Shown: in pieces, positions 36,843-46,012 of the stretch | How positions within the stretch are numbered: position 1 is the stretch's first letter | Layout of the letters: every line of letters begins with the position of its first letter | Assembly (NCBI GenBank): GCA_937934595.1 | Contig: CALGZA010000062.1 | Location: 1-64,000 of the forward strand | Direction: 5' to 3' | DNA length: 64,000 nt | Origin: an uncultured Verrucomicrobiales bacterium | GTDB taxonomy: Bacteria > Verrucomicrobiota > Verrucomicrobiia > Verrucomicrobiales > Akkermansiaceae | Notes under the pieces: generated by a model | What the model was told of the DNA's origin: nothing | The model's input: only the letters and a program-made list of their open reading frames with translations | The model's database searches: none | Position numbers and translations under genes: made by a program

Positions 36843-37913
36843 ATGACAAATACCTACGCACTCATCCTCGCTGGCGGCAGCGGAACCCGCTTCTGGCCAC
36901 TCTCCAGAAACGCAAAACCAAAACAACTACTCAACCTCTTCAGCGACAAAACGCTTCTCAACCAAACCATCGACCGCCTAACAGGACTCATCCCTAAAGA
37001 AAACATCCTCATACTCACAAACAAACTCCAAGAACAAGCAGTCAGAGAAGTTGCATCAGACCTCCCACCAGAAAACATCTTCGCAGAACCCGCCAAGCGA
37101 GACACAGCACCAGCCGTCGCACTCGGCGCAGGACTCATCGCAGCCAGAGACCCTAACGCTACCATGGTCGTCCTCCCAGCTGACCAACTCATCCAAGACA
37201 TCCCCGCATTCCACAGCGTAATGGCAGACGCCATCCATACCGCAGCTAACTCAGACGCCCTCGTCACCATCGGCATCAAACCCACTTGGCCATGCCCATC
37301 ATTCGGATACATCGAACGCGGAAACAAAGCCAATATCAATAACACATCACTCACTCACCAACCACACGACGTCGTAAAATTCCGCGAAAAACCAAACCCA
37401 CAACTCGCTGAACAATTCCTACGCAAAGGAAACTTCGCCTGGAACGCAGGAATGTTCATCTGGTCCATACCCACAGTCGTAAACGAACTCAAACAACACG
37501 CACCACAACTCGCAGAATTCGTCTCAGAAATACAAACCTCCTCAGACACACAAGCCACAGTAAACAACTCATTCCCAAACCTAGACGCCATCTCAATCGA
37601 CTACGCTCTCATGGAAAACGCCACCCGCGTCCTCAACATCGAAGCAACATTCGACTGGGACGACGTCGGATCATGGATCTCAGTCTCAAAATACCTCGAC
37701 AACGTAAACCAAAACAACACCAACTCACCACTCGTTGAAGTAGAAAGCAAAAACAACATCATCTTCACAAAATCAAAAAAAACACAAGTAGCTCTCCTCG
37801 GAGTCGATGACCTCATCGTCGTCCAAACCGATGACGCCATCCTAATAGCTAACCGGCACCAAGCCGATGACATCAAAAAACTCATCAACAAACTCCCAGA
37901 AGAACTCCACTAA
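36843..37913 (+). CDS. manC: Mannose-1-phosphate guanylyltransferase
   Basis: The enzyme makes GDP-mannose from mannose 1-phosphate and GTP for polysaccharide synthesis. It is 356 aa, the single-domain form without the isomerase domain of bifunctional ManC/AlgA. The signature AGGSGTRFWPLSRNAKPKQ is near residue 10, followed by EPAKRDTAPAVALGAGLIAA, VVLPADQLI, FREKPN and the FxWNxGMF motif (FAWNAGMFIWSIP). It ends 12 bp before rsmB and may share its transcript. Confidence 0.93.
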   Translation: MTNTYALILAGGSGTRFWPLSRNAKPKQLLNLFSDKTLLNQTIDRLTGLIPKENILILTNKLQEQAVREVASDLPPENIFAEPAKRDTAPAVALGAGLIAARDPNATMVVLPADQLIQDIPAFHSVMADAIHTAANSDALVTIGIKPTWPCPSFGYIERGNKANINNTSLTHQPHDVVKFREKPNPQLAEQFLRKGNFAWNAGMFIWSIPTVVNELKQHAPQLAEFVSEIQTSSDTQATVNNSFPNLDAISIDYALMENATRVLNIEATFDWDDVGSWISVSKYLDNVNQNNTNSPLVEVESKNNIIFTKSKKTQVALLGVDDLIVVQTDDAILIANRHQADDIKKLINKLPEELH

Positions 37914-37925
37914 AACAAATCACCC

Positions 37926-39167
37926 ATGGCCATCAACACCAGAACCCACGCAGTAGACATCCTCGATTACTGGCAAAAAGGCAAACACTACGCAGACAGC
38001 CTTATCAACAGATGGCAACGTGAAGAAGAACTATCACCAGAAGACAGAAACCTCCTAAACGCACTCGTAATTGGAGTCATCAGAAACCAAAGCCTACTAG
38101 ACCACATCATCTCCAAACTACGAGATGGAAAAATAGACACAGAGCTCAGAAACATCCTCAGAGTAGGTATATTCCAAATCCTATTCATGGGCATCGCTGA
38201 CCACGCAGCAGTCAACGAAACCGTCGAAGGCGCCCGCAAAGGACTCCGCGGCCTCATCAACGCTGTCCTCCGCCGCACACTCAGAGAAAAAGAAAACCTC
38301 CTCCAAGAAATCTCCACACTCCCACCACAAATCCAATACTCACACCCAAAATGGCTCTTCCAGCGATGGCAAGAAACATTCCCACCACAAGAACTCACAG
38401 ACCTCCTCATATGGAACCAAACCCCATCCAAACTCACATTCAGAATCAACCCACTCGTCCCAGAAGCACAACAAATCGTCAGTAACTCACCAAACGTAAG
38501 CCCTCTAGAAAACCACCCAGAGTTCTACCACTCAGAAAAACGCCCTAAACAAGAATGGATTGACCAAGGATACATATACATCCAAGACCCAGCAACCCAA
38601 CACGCTGTCAAAATGCTAGACCCAAAACCCGGAGAAACCATCCTCGATGCATGCGCAGCACCCGGCGGAAAATCCACTCAAATCGCCGCCGCCATGAATA
38701 ACTCAGGCACACTCACATGCACAGACTCCAACCCCAAACGCATCCCACGTCTCGCAGAAAACCTCAGTAACCTCAACGTAAAAATAGCCGAAACAGAAAT
38801 CTTCGACTGGACCGAATCACCCCCACAAAAATGGCATCAACACTTCGATGCCATACTCCTAGACGTCCCCTGCTCAAACACAGGTGTCCTCCGTAAACGC
38901 ATCGACGCACGCTGGCGTCTCACCCCAGAAAACTTCACCCAGCTAAAAGAACTCCAGCTCAGCATCCTAAACAACGCTCTCTCCTGCCTCAAACCCACCG
39001 GCAGAATCATCTACTCCACCTGCTCCATAGACCCAGAAGAAAACACCCTCCTCATCCAAGAATTCCTGAAACAAAACCCAAACCTAAAACTCATCACCCA
39101 ACAACAAATCACCCCCCCACAACACCAAACAGACGGCGCCTACGCCGCCATCATCACCAAAAAATAA
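37926..39167 (+). CDS. rsmB: 16S rRNA m5C methyltransferase, RsmB/Sun family
   Basis: 413 aa. The N-terminal NusB-like RNA-binding domain (about 1-135, LSPEDRNLLNALVIGVIRNQ) is followed by the SAM-dependent catalytic domain. The SAM motif is LDACAAPGGKSTQIAAAM. The two cysteines of the RNA m5C methyltransferase mechanism are in LLDVPCSNTGVLRKR and IIYSTCSIDPEEN. E. coli RsmB methylates C967 of 16S rRNA. It starts 12 bp after manC and converges with the - strand gene at 39230. Confidence 0.93.
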   Translation: MAINTRTHAVDILDYWQKGKHYADSLINRWQREEELSPEDRNLLNALVIGVIRNQSLLDHIISKLRDGKIDTELRNILRVGIFQILFMGIADHAAVNETVEGARKGLRGLINAVLRRTLREKENLLQEISTLPPQIQYSHPKWLFQRWQETFPPQELTDLLIWNQTPSKLTFRINPLVPEAQQIVSNSPNVSPLENHPEFYHSEKRPKQEWIDQGYIYIQDPATQHAVKMLDPKPGETILDACAAPGGKSTQIAAAMNNSGTLTCTDSNPKRIPRLAENLSNLNVKIAETEIFDWTESPPQKWHQHFDAILLDVPCSNTGVLRKRIDARWRLTPENFTQLKELQLSILNNALSCLKPTGRIIYSTCSIDPEENTLLIQEFLKQNPNLKLITQQQITPPQHQTDGAYAAIITKK

Positions 39168-39197
39168 AAAAGGAATACCGTATAAAAAACAGTATCC
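39161..39197 (-). terminator. Candidate intrinsic terminator of the pilin-like operon
   Basis: Read on -, a 6-bp stem with one bulged base (39192-39197 with 39172-39178) is followed by a T tract (complement of AAAATAAAAAA at 39161-39171). It lies about 30 bp past the stop of the 39230 gene. On + there is no T run. The stem is short, so this is tentative. Confidence 0.4.
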
Positions 39198-39229
39198 CCT
39201 TAAAAAATCACAATTTAACCTATTGCTAA

Positions 39230-39898
39230 CTAGCTAGTTTTGTAATCCGCTATAGCATGATAAGTATATCGATTAGTATTTGGCCTCCTGTAAAAAAATA
39301 TGAAATTTCTTTTCTTTTTGTTTATAAGCCATTTCGTTTCAGAAATACGCTTCCAGCCTTCCTTCAAATTAATAGAAAAAGCGATATGAAATGATCTATT
39401 ACCATTATTACCTTTCTTAATAACCAAGTCCTTATGCTTGTTTGGCGATATAATTAAATTCTTTTGCCCAACAGAAAGTTTGAGTTTAGTATTTGTCAAA
39501 TTGAACATTCTACGCGTGCCATAAGGAAAACCCCTAGCTGAATTATCAAAAGAAAGCACCTTATAACTCAATACACCTTCCTGTCTTGTAGGGACCAGCA
39601 AAAGTAATAAATCTTTAACATTAGCTGGAGCCGTGAAGTTGAACGGTGTCCCTCCTCCAAAAGCTAGTTTCATAACTCGAGGTCCCTTATACTTCAAAGT
39701 ACTCGAAAAGGAGTCCGGGTAAAACTCTATGCTATCAAAATCATCTTCAGACTTATATACCATAAGTGTATCCAAATCATTCACTAGCTTTACACAAGCC
39801 ACAGTGATATTGACTTTAATTTTCTTCTTATCCTCTTGAGCTCTTGATAATAGGCTTAAGAACATACTTACTAGTAGTATTGTTATTGTTGTTTTCAT
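39230..39898 (-). CDS. Secreted protein of unknown function, partner of pilin-like gene
   Basis: 222 aa from ATG 39898, chosen because it opens a clean signal peptide (MKTTITILLVSMFLSLLSRA, then Q). The frame extends 19 codons upstream into the preceding gene. The mature part has alternating polar/hydrophobic segments typical of beta-sandwich proteins (VMKLAFGGGTPFNFTAPANV, RMFNLTNTKLKLSVGQ). I recognise no catalytic motif. It follows the giant pilin-like gene by 1 bp, so the two must be co-expressed. Like that gene it has less C/G skew and more A/T than its surroundings. Confidence 0.7.
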   Translation of the reverse strand: MKTTITILLVSMFLSLLSRAQEDKKKIKVNITVACVKLVNDLDTLMVYKSEDDFDSIEFYPDSFSSTLKYKGPRVMKLAFGGGTPFNFTAPANVKDLLLLLVPTRQEGVLSYKVLSFDNSARGFPYGTRRMFNLTNTKLKLSVGQKNLIISPNKHKDLVIKKGNNGNRSFHIAFSINLKEGWKRISETKWLINKKKRNFIFFYRRPNTNRYTYHAIADYKTS

Positions 39899-39899
39899 G

Positions 39900-42800
39900 T
39901 TAAACTTCATCAGGGTTAAGCCAACGGAATGAAACAACCTTAAATTTACGTCCATATTTACGGTTTAGTTCATTTTTTAAAGCTGATGGCTGCAAATTAG
40001 ACTCTTCATCCGCAACTAAATAATCATGTTGTCTTTGTACGACAGCCTCACACCAAGCTTTGGCTTGAATACCACCTTTAGCATCCTTAGACTCACCATA
40101 CGTTCTTATTACGAAAGTATCACCTCGCACGGTCAAGATAGACCCCAGAGCCTGCATTAAATCACCTTGACTTAAGAACCCAGAGGCGCCTTTTTCTCTT
40201 GGTCCCGCCACAGCATCAGGATTTGGAAAACCAATATTATTAATATCAGCCATTTTTTGATCATTCCCCTTAAATAAGCTAGCATTAATGTCCGTGCTAT
40301 CTATGGCCGTTTGTAAGCTTCCGCTGAGGGATAGATTAAAATTCTGTGATGCGCTTTGAGTAAAACTATCATCCTCATTACTCGATGATAACCTCCGATT
40401 CACAAAATCAGCCATGGAAAAAAAGGGGCCTCTAATTTTAACTTGCTCCACAATATTCTCTGCTAATTTATCAACGTGAGTATCATTCAAAGCCCTAAAA
40501 CCAGTCCAAAGATCATACTTACTAGAAGAAGAATCGGCTGATTTGTTTCCGCTACTCGCAGCAACCAATGAAAACCTAGAAAATGGGGCTCTATTCTCAT
40601 CATCTTTATCAACAGCATCCTTTAAATCAATAACACCTGAACCAACAGAAACAATAGGAAATGGCTGCCCTCGTAGTGATTTAAGAATTGTTTTCCATGC
40701 ATCTAAAGATGTAGAATTCACATTAAACCCACCATCGATAACCGTATGTGCAGCGGTCTCCTTATAACCAGCATTCACATCCTCAAGCTTAGGCGCTAAA
40801 TCTTTCGCTAATTCTTCACTTGCGAGTAAGACCCTCGGATTTGGTAGCTTTCGCTTATTTTCTTTCACCTCTTTAAGAGCATTAAAAATCCCCATACCTT
40901 CCAAATTCCCACTAGTTATACCAGAATGAAACCATCCGTCATACAGCTTATGATTTAACAAATAGCTATGATCATAAAAATTCTTAGCTATTGTCTTGTA
41001 ATGTAAACTTTCGTCAGTGTGCTGATCTCTAGAAATAAGGGGGTGAGCATATGAATTCCCTATAACTTGATTCATTGCAGGGTGAAGAGTAGTACTGTTT
41101 GGCTCTGTCTTTTTCACAAAAGCATCCCAGTTATAAACACCATAAACATCAGTGTTCATAAGAATATTAAAATTACGGTAAGCTGCTATACTCATCGGCG
41201 GGAATAATGGAATTTCCTTGGATATAACATGAGTTCTCCCTTCAGCAGCCTCGTAGTGAGAGCCATAAAAACCGTGGTTTGTTCCTGCGACATCAATTAA
41301 TGCTGAATCATAGTCTGTAACAACCCTTAACTCATTAGTCCAAAAACTGTTAGAATCAATCTTAGGAAGATTACTTAAAAATTCACCCGCGTCAGCTCTA
41401 GCAATTTGGGTAGTGAACGCGCTTACTGCTGATCCATGAGATGGCGAAGTGAACAAAGCCGGTAAAGTCTTGGATTTTTTCTCACCTGATTCACCGGGTA
41501 ACACAAAATCATTTACATCTCCAGCAGTTCTGGCTCTTAGATCAACAACACATAAAGGTATTTTATTACCAGCTCTCAGAAAAGACGTATCAATACCTTT
41601 GCGCTCAATAGGCTTATCTCCCCAGAATCTCTTCAGGAATCGTTCACTCATGAAACGCATCCTAAGATGTTGGAATGTTTTGTAAGCTTCGACACTTAAC
41701 CCAGGGCCTTGCCCAAGCCTCTCATAAGTCATACGCGTCAGTATATTGTATCCATAACGCCCTTCTGAACGGTCATTAGTTTGCAAATAGGAACTCCTCG
41801 TTGGAAAAATTTTAAAGTCTAACCTAGACTCATTCTTGTCTAGACCAAATCCAACTCTACCTATTCCCCCATTATCAATAAGGCCACCTGCAGTGTTTAA
41901 GCCTGGTGAAGCATTCAAGAACGGTCCGTCACCACCCGCATCTCCAAATTCTCTTGGCTTTCTTCCTCCATCACTAAAGACCTTCACCTCACCAGGTTTT
42001 AAAATTAGATCAGCATTTTTATTAAATGTCATATTAGTAGCTACTGATCCAAATCTAGGACTAAAGAGCTCTCTAGGAGTAAAGAATGAGTTCTTGAACT
42101 CATCATTTTTAGTATTTTCGTCCTTCATCTCAAATCGTATAGACTGCATATAATTTCTTATATTAAGGTTCCCAACTGCCGATGGTAAGCGTAGCTCCAC
42201 ATTATAAGGATTCCACAGAGTTGCAATTGGATCTATAATTAATCCATAAGATTTCGATTTATCTATATATCCCACTGAATACAAAGTCTGCAACCTAACT
42301 AACACAGGAAGTGGTGCCTCACACTTCAGCTTTCTTAGTGTACGCCATGTGCTCGCATCAAAACTTATGTACGGGGTTTTGCCGTCCCACTGAACCAACT
42401 CGCTGAGCCGATGATAGTCTGCAACCCTTTTCCACGTAACGGGACGGAAAAGTCCATTCGCCACTGCATTGTTAGCACTATTGCCGAGTTCTTCTGTAAC
42501 ATCATACAAAGCCTTACCCTTCTGCTCCATATCTCCTAAAACTGACTCTTTGCCAGATACCATATCATTGGGCAACACATTCGAAGCAAATGCTCGGCTC
42601 AAATCACCCTTTAACCCTCCATCCATAACATTTACAGGTAAGCTTAAGCTTGAGGTGGTAAAATGATGGAACGCTTGAGTATTTTTAACAGCTTTAGGAA
42701 GTAGAGAAAGTGTGTCTCTAGATACCAATTTAGAAAACTGATTCGAAGTCACCCCACCATCTCCTGAATCAAACCAAGACAGCGCACCTGAGCCCTTAGG

Positions 42801-43496
42801 ATTGGGAGATGGTGCAGCACTCATAGCACTATAGTAATCAATGAGTTCATCACCTGCTTCATTATATACAGCTTCAGGATTAATTTTAGCCTTCAAAGAC
42901 TCATCCCCAGCCCACCAAGCAAACCCTCCTCCTTCAAGGTCTATAACCTCAGCATTAATATTGTTGAGATCAGAACCCAATGTGCCAACACCAAGAAGAT
43001 TAACTGTCCTGGCCGAGCCATTACTTGATTTAGCAAAATCCAGAACATTACGCTGGCTAGAATTACCCATAGAGATCAGCCATCGCTTGAATTTAGATGA
43101 AATCCTATCTTCATAACCTTTTTCTGGCTTCAGACTATTATCAGACTCCCACACACCAACCAGATTAGGATTAGTTACCCCGTCTATTTCATCTGAACTT
43201 ACATTAGTATCTAAAATACTAGCATTCGCCGTAACCCGCTGATCAGGACCAGCATACTCCTGTAACTCAGCTATAGCTAATTGCAGAGCTAGTCGAGCAT
43301 TTAACTGAGCCCTATCGTAATGAGAAAAAGCTCGTGTACTTTTACTCTCCACTCCAGACAATGAGAGCATTGAAACAGCAAAAAGTATCAACAGAGAAGA
43401 AATCATAACCACAGAAATCAGAGCAAACCCCTTATCATTTCTACTCTCAAACCATCTGAAACTTAACTTATTCTTATATCTGGAAGTGATCATCAT
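39900..43496 (-). CDS. Giant prepilin-like protein, Verru_Chthon cassette protein A-like
   Basis: 1198 aa. Residues 20-50 hold a type IV pilin/GspK-like start: basic tail, then DKGFALISVVMISSLLILFA, with G-F as the likely prepilin peptidase site. Position +5 is not Glu, as in GspK/PilX minor pilins. The very large remainder is N/S/T-rich and without recognised enzymatic motifs. Internal stretches such as DGPFLNASPGLNTAGGLIDN may be surface loops. Size, start and taxon fit the Verru_Chthon cassette protein A family (known in Verrucomicrobia; function unclear). The usual cassette partners B, C and D are not adjacent. Base composition differs from the surroundings, a sign of transfer. Confidence 0.72.
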   Translation of the reverse strand: MMITSRYKNKLSFRWFESRNDKGFALISVVMISSLLILFAVSMLSLSGVESKSTRAFSHYDRAQLNARLALQLAIAELQEYAGPDQRVTANASILDTNVSSDEIDGVTNPNLVGVWESDNSLKPEKGYEDRISSKFKRWLISMGNSSQRNVLDFAKSSNGSARTVNLLGVGTLGSDLNNINAEVIDLEGGGFAWWAGDESLKAKINPEAVYNEAGDELIDYYSAMSAAPSPNPKGSGALSWFDSGDGGVTSNQFSKLVSRDTLSLLPKAVKNTQAFHHFTTSSLSLPVNVMDGGLKGDLSRAFASNVLPNDMVSGKESVLGDMEQKGKALYDVTEELGNSANNAVANGLFRPVTWKRVADYHRLSELVQWDGKTPYISFDASTWRTLRKLKCEAPLPVLVRLQTLYSVGYIDKSKSYGLIIDPIATLWNPYNVELRLPSAVGNLNIRNYMQSIRFEMKDENTKNDEFKNSFFTPRELFSPRFGSVATNMTFNKNADLILKPGEVKVFSDGGRKPREFGDAGGDGPFLNASPGLNTAGGLIDNGGIGRVGFGLDKNESRLDFKIFPTRSSYLQTNDRSEGRYGYNILTRMTYERLGQGPGLSVEAYKTFQHLRMRFMSERFLKRFWGDKPIERKGIDTSFLRAGNKIPLCVVDLRARTAGDVNDFVLPGESGEKKSKTLPALFTSPSHGSAVSAFTTQIARADAGEFLSNLPKIDSNSFWTNELRVVTDYDSALIDVAGTNHGFYGSHYEAAEGRTHVISKEIPLFPPMSIAAYRNFNILMNTDVYGVYNWDAFVKKTEPNSTTLHPAMNQVIGNSYAHPLISRDQHTDESLHYKTIAKNFYDHSYLLNHKLYDGWFHSGITSGNLEGMGIFNALKEVKENKRKLPNPRVLLASEELAKDLAPKLEDVNAGYKETAAHTVIDGGFNVNSTSLDAWKTILKSLRGQPFPIVSVGSGVIDLKDAVDKDDENRAPFSRFSLVAASSGNKSADSSSSKYDLWTGFRALNDTHVDKLAENIVEQVKIRGPFFSMADFVNRRLSSSNEDDSFTQSASQNFNLSLSGSLQTAIDSTDINASLFKGNDQKMADINNIGFPNPDAVAGPREKGASGFLSQGDLMQALGSILTVRGDTFVIRTYGESKDAKGGIQAKAWCEAVVQRQHDYLVADEESNLQPSALKNELNRKYGRKFKVVSFRWLNPDEV

Positions 43497-43597
43497 AAAT
43501 ATTTAATATTGGTTTAAAGTAACAGCCAGATTCATAGTTATATCCTACTATCTGACCTACTTCTCTTACTACAGAAGAAACTTGCTTCTTACAAAAT

Positions 43598-43627
43598 AAT
43601 TTACATTGCGCATAAATACATTGTCAA
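43598..43627 (-). promoter_or_regulatory. Candidate promoter of the pilin-like gene
   Basis: Read on -, a perfect TTGACA (complement of 43622-43627) is followed 18 bp later by TAAATT (complement of 43598-43603). It lies about 100 bp upstream of the 43496 start. By-eye match. Confidence 0.4.
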
Positions 43628-43637
43628 TACAATGTAT
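43616..43637. promoter_or_regulatory. Palindrome over the -35 box, candidate operator
   Basis: A perfect 9-bp inverted repeat ATACATTGT-CAAT-ACAATGTAT overlaps the -35 hexamer of the candidate promoter at 43598-43627. Position and symmetry fit a repressor site for the pilin-like operon. The regulator is unknown. Confidence 0.4.
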
Positions 43638-43677
43638 GACATTCATGCAAATGCAACAAAAAAGTGCACAAAAAAAA

Positions 43678-44076
43678 TTAACTCCTCCTAACCCCTCGCC
43701 ATGGTTCCCTATCAGAAACATCCACCGCCAACGCAGCTACAGACGACTTATTCCCAAAAATAGCAAGTAACCGAGCATCACCCTCTCCCACATTAAACGA
43801 TGCATGCACCACCCCCGCAGGCACATAGATAACATCCCCCTCCCCACAAACACGCTTCTCTTCGCCCACCCACTGCTCCACCTCTCCCTCCAGAACATAG
43901 AGAAACTCCTCCCTATCCTCGTGATAATGAAAACCATGCCCCTCACCAACAGCAAAAGTCGCACGCACCAAAATCACATCTTTAGCAGGCACACTATGCT
44001 CACCAAGTGACGAAAAAAACTCATTCCGGCACCCAGCGTCACCATCAACATCAATATCAGCCTCACTAATAAACAT
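43678..44076 (-). CDS. Cupin-domain protein
   Basis: 132 aa, a single cupin. Motif 1 is GHGFHYHEDREEFLYVLEGE (two histidines and a glutamate as probable metal ligands) and motif 2 is VIYVPAGVVHASFNVG. No signal peptide. Small cupins of this type act as isomerases, dioxygenases or binding proteins, and the reaction cannot be read from sequence. It follows the TIM-barrel gene by 20 bp, so the pair probably act on the same compound. Confidence 0.8.
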   Translation of the reverse strand: MFISEADIDVDGDAGCRNEFFSSLGEHSVPAKDVILVRATFAVGEGHGFHYHEDREEFLYVLEGEVEQWVGEEKRVCGEGDVIYVPAGVVHASFNVGEGDARLLAIFGNKSSVAALAVDVSDREPWRGVRRS

Positions 44077-44096
44077 AAGCCCTAAAATCCCACCAC

Positions 44097-44957
44097 CTAA
44101 TTCAGAGGTATCCTCTTAAACTCACGCGTCAAACTCGTCAACGACTCCTCCACCCCCATACGCTCCAAACTAGAAGCACCCACAAACCCTACACAATCAG
44201 TCTCCCTATTAATATGCGCCGCATCCTCAGGCGTATTGATCGGCCCACCATGCGACAAGAAAATAATATCCTTACGCACAGAACTCGCCGCATCTATAAT
44301 AGACCGTATCTGCTTCACTGAATCATCCATCGTAATAACCGCACCAGTTACCCCTATAGAACCACCTACCGTAGTACCACAATGCGCAATAATCGAATCA
44401 GCACCCGCCTTAGCCATCTCCACAGCCTGCTCAGGAGTCGTTACATAAACAGTCGAAAACAAATCCATCCTTCGCGCCAAAGCTATCATCTCATACTCCT
44501 TCTTCACACTCATACCCGTCTCCTCCAGAACCTGACCAAAATGACCATCCACTAGCGTATGCGTCGGAAAATTATTCACACCAGAAAAACCCATATCCTT
44601 AATCTTCCCTAACCAATGCCACATCCGCCTCCTAGGATCAGTAGCATGAACTCCAGCAATAACAGGAACCTCCTCAACCACAGGCAATACCTCAAACTCA
44701 CCAATCTCCATCGCCACTGCATTCGCATCTCCATACGCCATCAACCCAGCAGTCGAACCATGACCAGCCATCCTAAAACGCCCAGAATTATAAATAATAA
44801 TCATATCCGCACCACCCTTCTCAATAAACTTCGCACTGATCCCAGTACCTGCACCAGCAGCAATAATAGACTCATTATTCTTAAGCGTCTCATGAAGTCG
44901 ATCTATCACTTCCTGTCTCGTATAGGGATTCCCCTTTCCTGTCCATGGATTCGGCAT
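44097..44957 (-). CDS. TIM-barrel protein, PEP hydrolase-like family
   Basis: 286 aa from ATG 44957 (MPNPWTGKGNPYTRQEVIDR); the frame extends nine codons further without family likeness. Motifs are AAGAGTGISAKFIEKGGAD, IIIYNSGRFRMAGHGSTAGL, PVIAGVHATDP, GFSGVNNFPT, IIAHCGTTVGGSIG and IFLSHGGPINTPEDA. This fits the family named for phosphoenolpyruvate hydrolase-like TIM barrels, also found as the C-terminal half of plant Tm-1. Biochemical role unsettled. It heads an operon with the cupin gene and is divergent from an AraC-type regulator. Confidence 0.8.
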   Translation of the reverse strand: MPNPWTGKGNPYTRQEVIDRLHETLKNNESIIAAGAGTGISAKFIEKGGADMIIIYNSGRFRMAGHGSTAGLMAYGDANAVAMEIGEFEVLPVVEEVPVIAGVHATDPRRRMWHWLGKIKDMGFSGVNNFPTHTLVDGHFGQVLEETGMSVKKEYEMIALARRMDLFSTVYVTTPEQAVEMAKAGADSIIAHCGTTVGGSIGVTGAVITMDDSVKQIRSIIDAASSVRKDIIFLSHGGPINTPEDAAHINRETDCVGFVGASSLERMGVEESLTSLTREFKRIPLN

Positions 44958-45109
44958 ACAATATCTAACCACCAAACCGCACAACTATACCAGAGAGAAA
45001 ACCAACCACAAAAACACATACACTCACAAAAAAAACACATCTCCCCACATCAAAAACCTCTATTGTATTGTCTAATCCAACATTTTAAGCCAAATTACCC
45101 AAGCCACCC

Positions 45110-45988
45110 ATGAACCAAAACCCAAACAAACAACAAGACATACATGTATTCGGTGACCAAACCACCACCCGTATCACCCATTCAGGAAAACAAGACCACC
45201 GCCAATGGCTCAATGACAGCCAAACATGCCCAGTCCTCTCACAGTTCCAAATCCACCACCTCGGTGAAATCACCGCAAAAAAACCATACAAAATCATCAG
45301 AAATGAACAAGACGGAGCATTCTTCCTCTCTACTATATCAGGCACAGGCCAAGTCCTAATCAACGGCAAATGGACCAACTGCTCAGCAAACCAAGCTGTC
45401 ATTCTACCTCCAGGTCACCTCAATGCAATTAAAACTAACTCCTCAGAACCTTGGAAATTTCAATACGTAAGATACCACCAAAAACAAGGCCAAACACCCT
45501 TCATCAGATGCCAAGAACCCGTCATCGCTGACTTCTGTGCCACCGCATTCTCACACATGATGAACGGATTCCTACATGAAGTAGACTCCCACAACCGCAC
45601 CAAATACACCTGGCAGTGGCTCAAGCTCATCCAACTCAACATCACAGACTTCTGCCTACCATGGCTAATCGATGACAGACTCTGGAAGCTCTGGGAAGAA
45701 ATTAGCCAAAAACTCAACGCACCCTGGACACTCGAAGAAATCGCTAAAAAAGCCTACCTCAGCAGCGAACACCTCAGAAGACTTACCACTCAAACCTACG
45801 GCAGAACACCCATGAAACAACTCAACTGGCTCCGTATGCAACGCGCCGCAGAACTACTCATCTGCACCAATGACAAAATAGAAATAATTGGCATGCTATG
45901 CGGCTACAAAAACGTCAACACATTCACCACCACATTCAAAAAATGCCACAAGCTCACACCCTCAGACTACAGAGGCAAACTCACCTAA
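45110..45988 (+). CDS. AraC family transcriptional regulator
   Basis: 292 aa. A cupin-like sensory N-terminal domain (about 60-150, GQVLINGKWTNCSANQAVIL) is followed by the two-helix-turn-helix AraC DNA-binding domain (WTLEEIAKKAYLSSEHLRRL, then IIGMLCGYKNVNTFTTTFKK). It lies head to head with the TIM-barrel/cupin operon with a 150-bp shared region, so it most likely controls that operon in response to its substrate. The effector is unknown. Confidence 0.88.
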   Translation: MNQNPNKQQDIHVFGDQTTTRITHSGKQDHRQWLNDSQTCPVLSQFQIHHLGEITAKKPYKIIRNEQDGAFFLSTISGTGQVLINGKWTNCSANQAVILPPGHLNAIKTNSSEPWKFQYVRYHQKQGQTPFIRCQEPVIADFCATAFSHMMNGFLHEVDSHNRTKYTWQWLKLIQLNITDFCLPWLIDDRLWKLWEEISQKLNAPWTLEEIAKKAYLSSEHLRRLTTQTYGRTPMKQLNWLRMQRAAELLICTNDKIEIIGMLCGYKNVNTFTTTFKKCHKLTPSDYRGKLT

Positions 45989-46012
45989 AACATCCCACCA
46001 CCACTATACCCC

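Noticed and set aside
39900-43496. Many + strand frames inside the pilin-like gene
   Set aside because: They are shadows: the - frame is a single 1198-codon ORF with a pilin start, and the + frames have no motifs.
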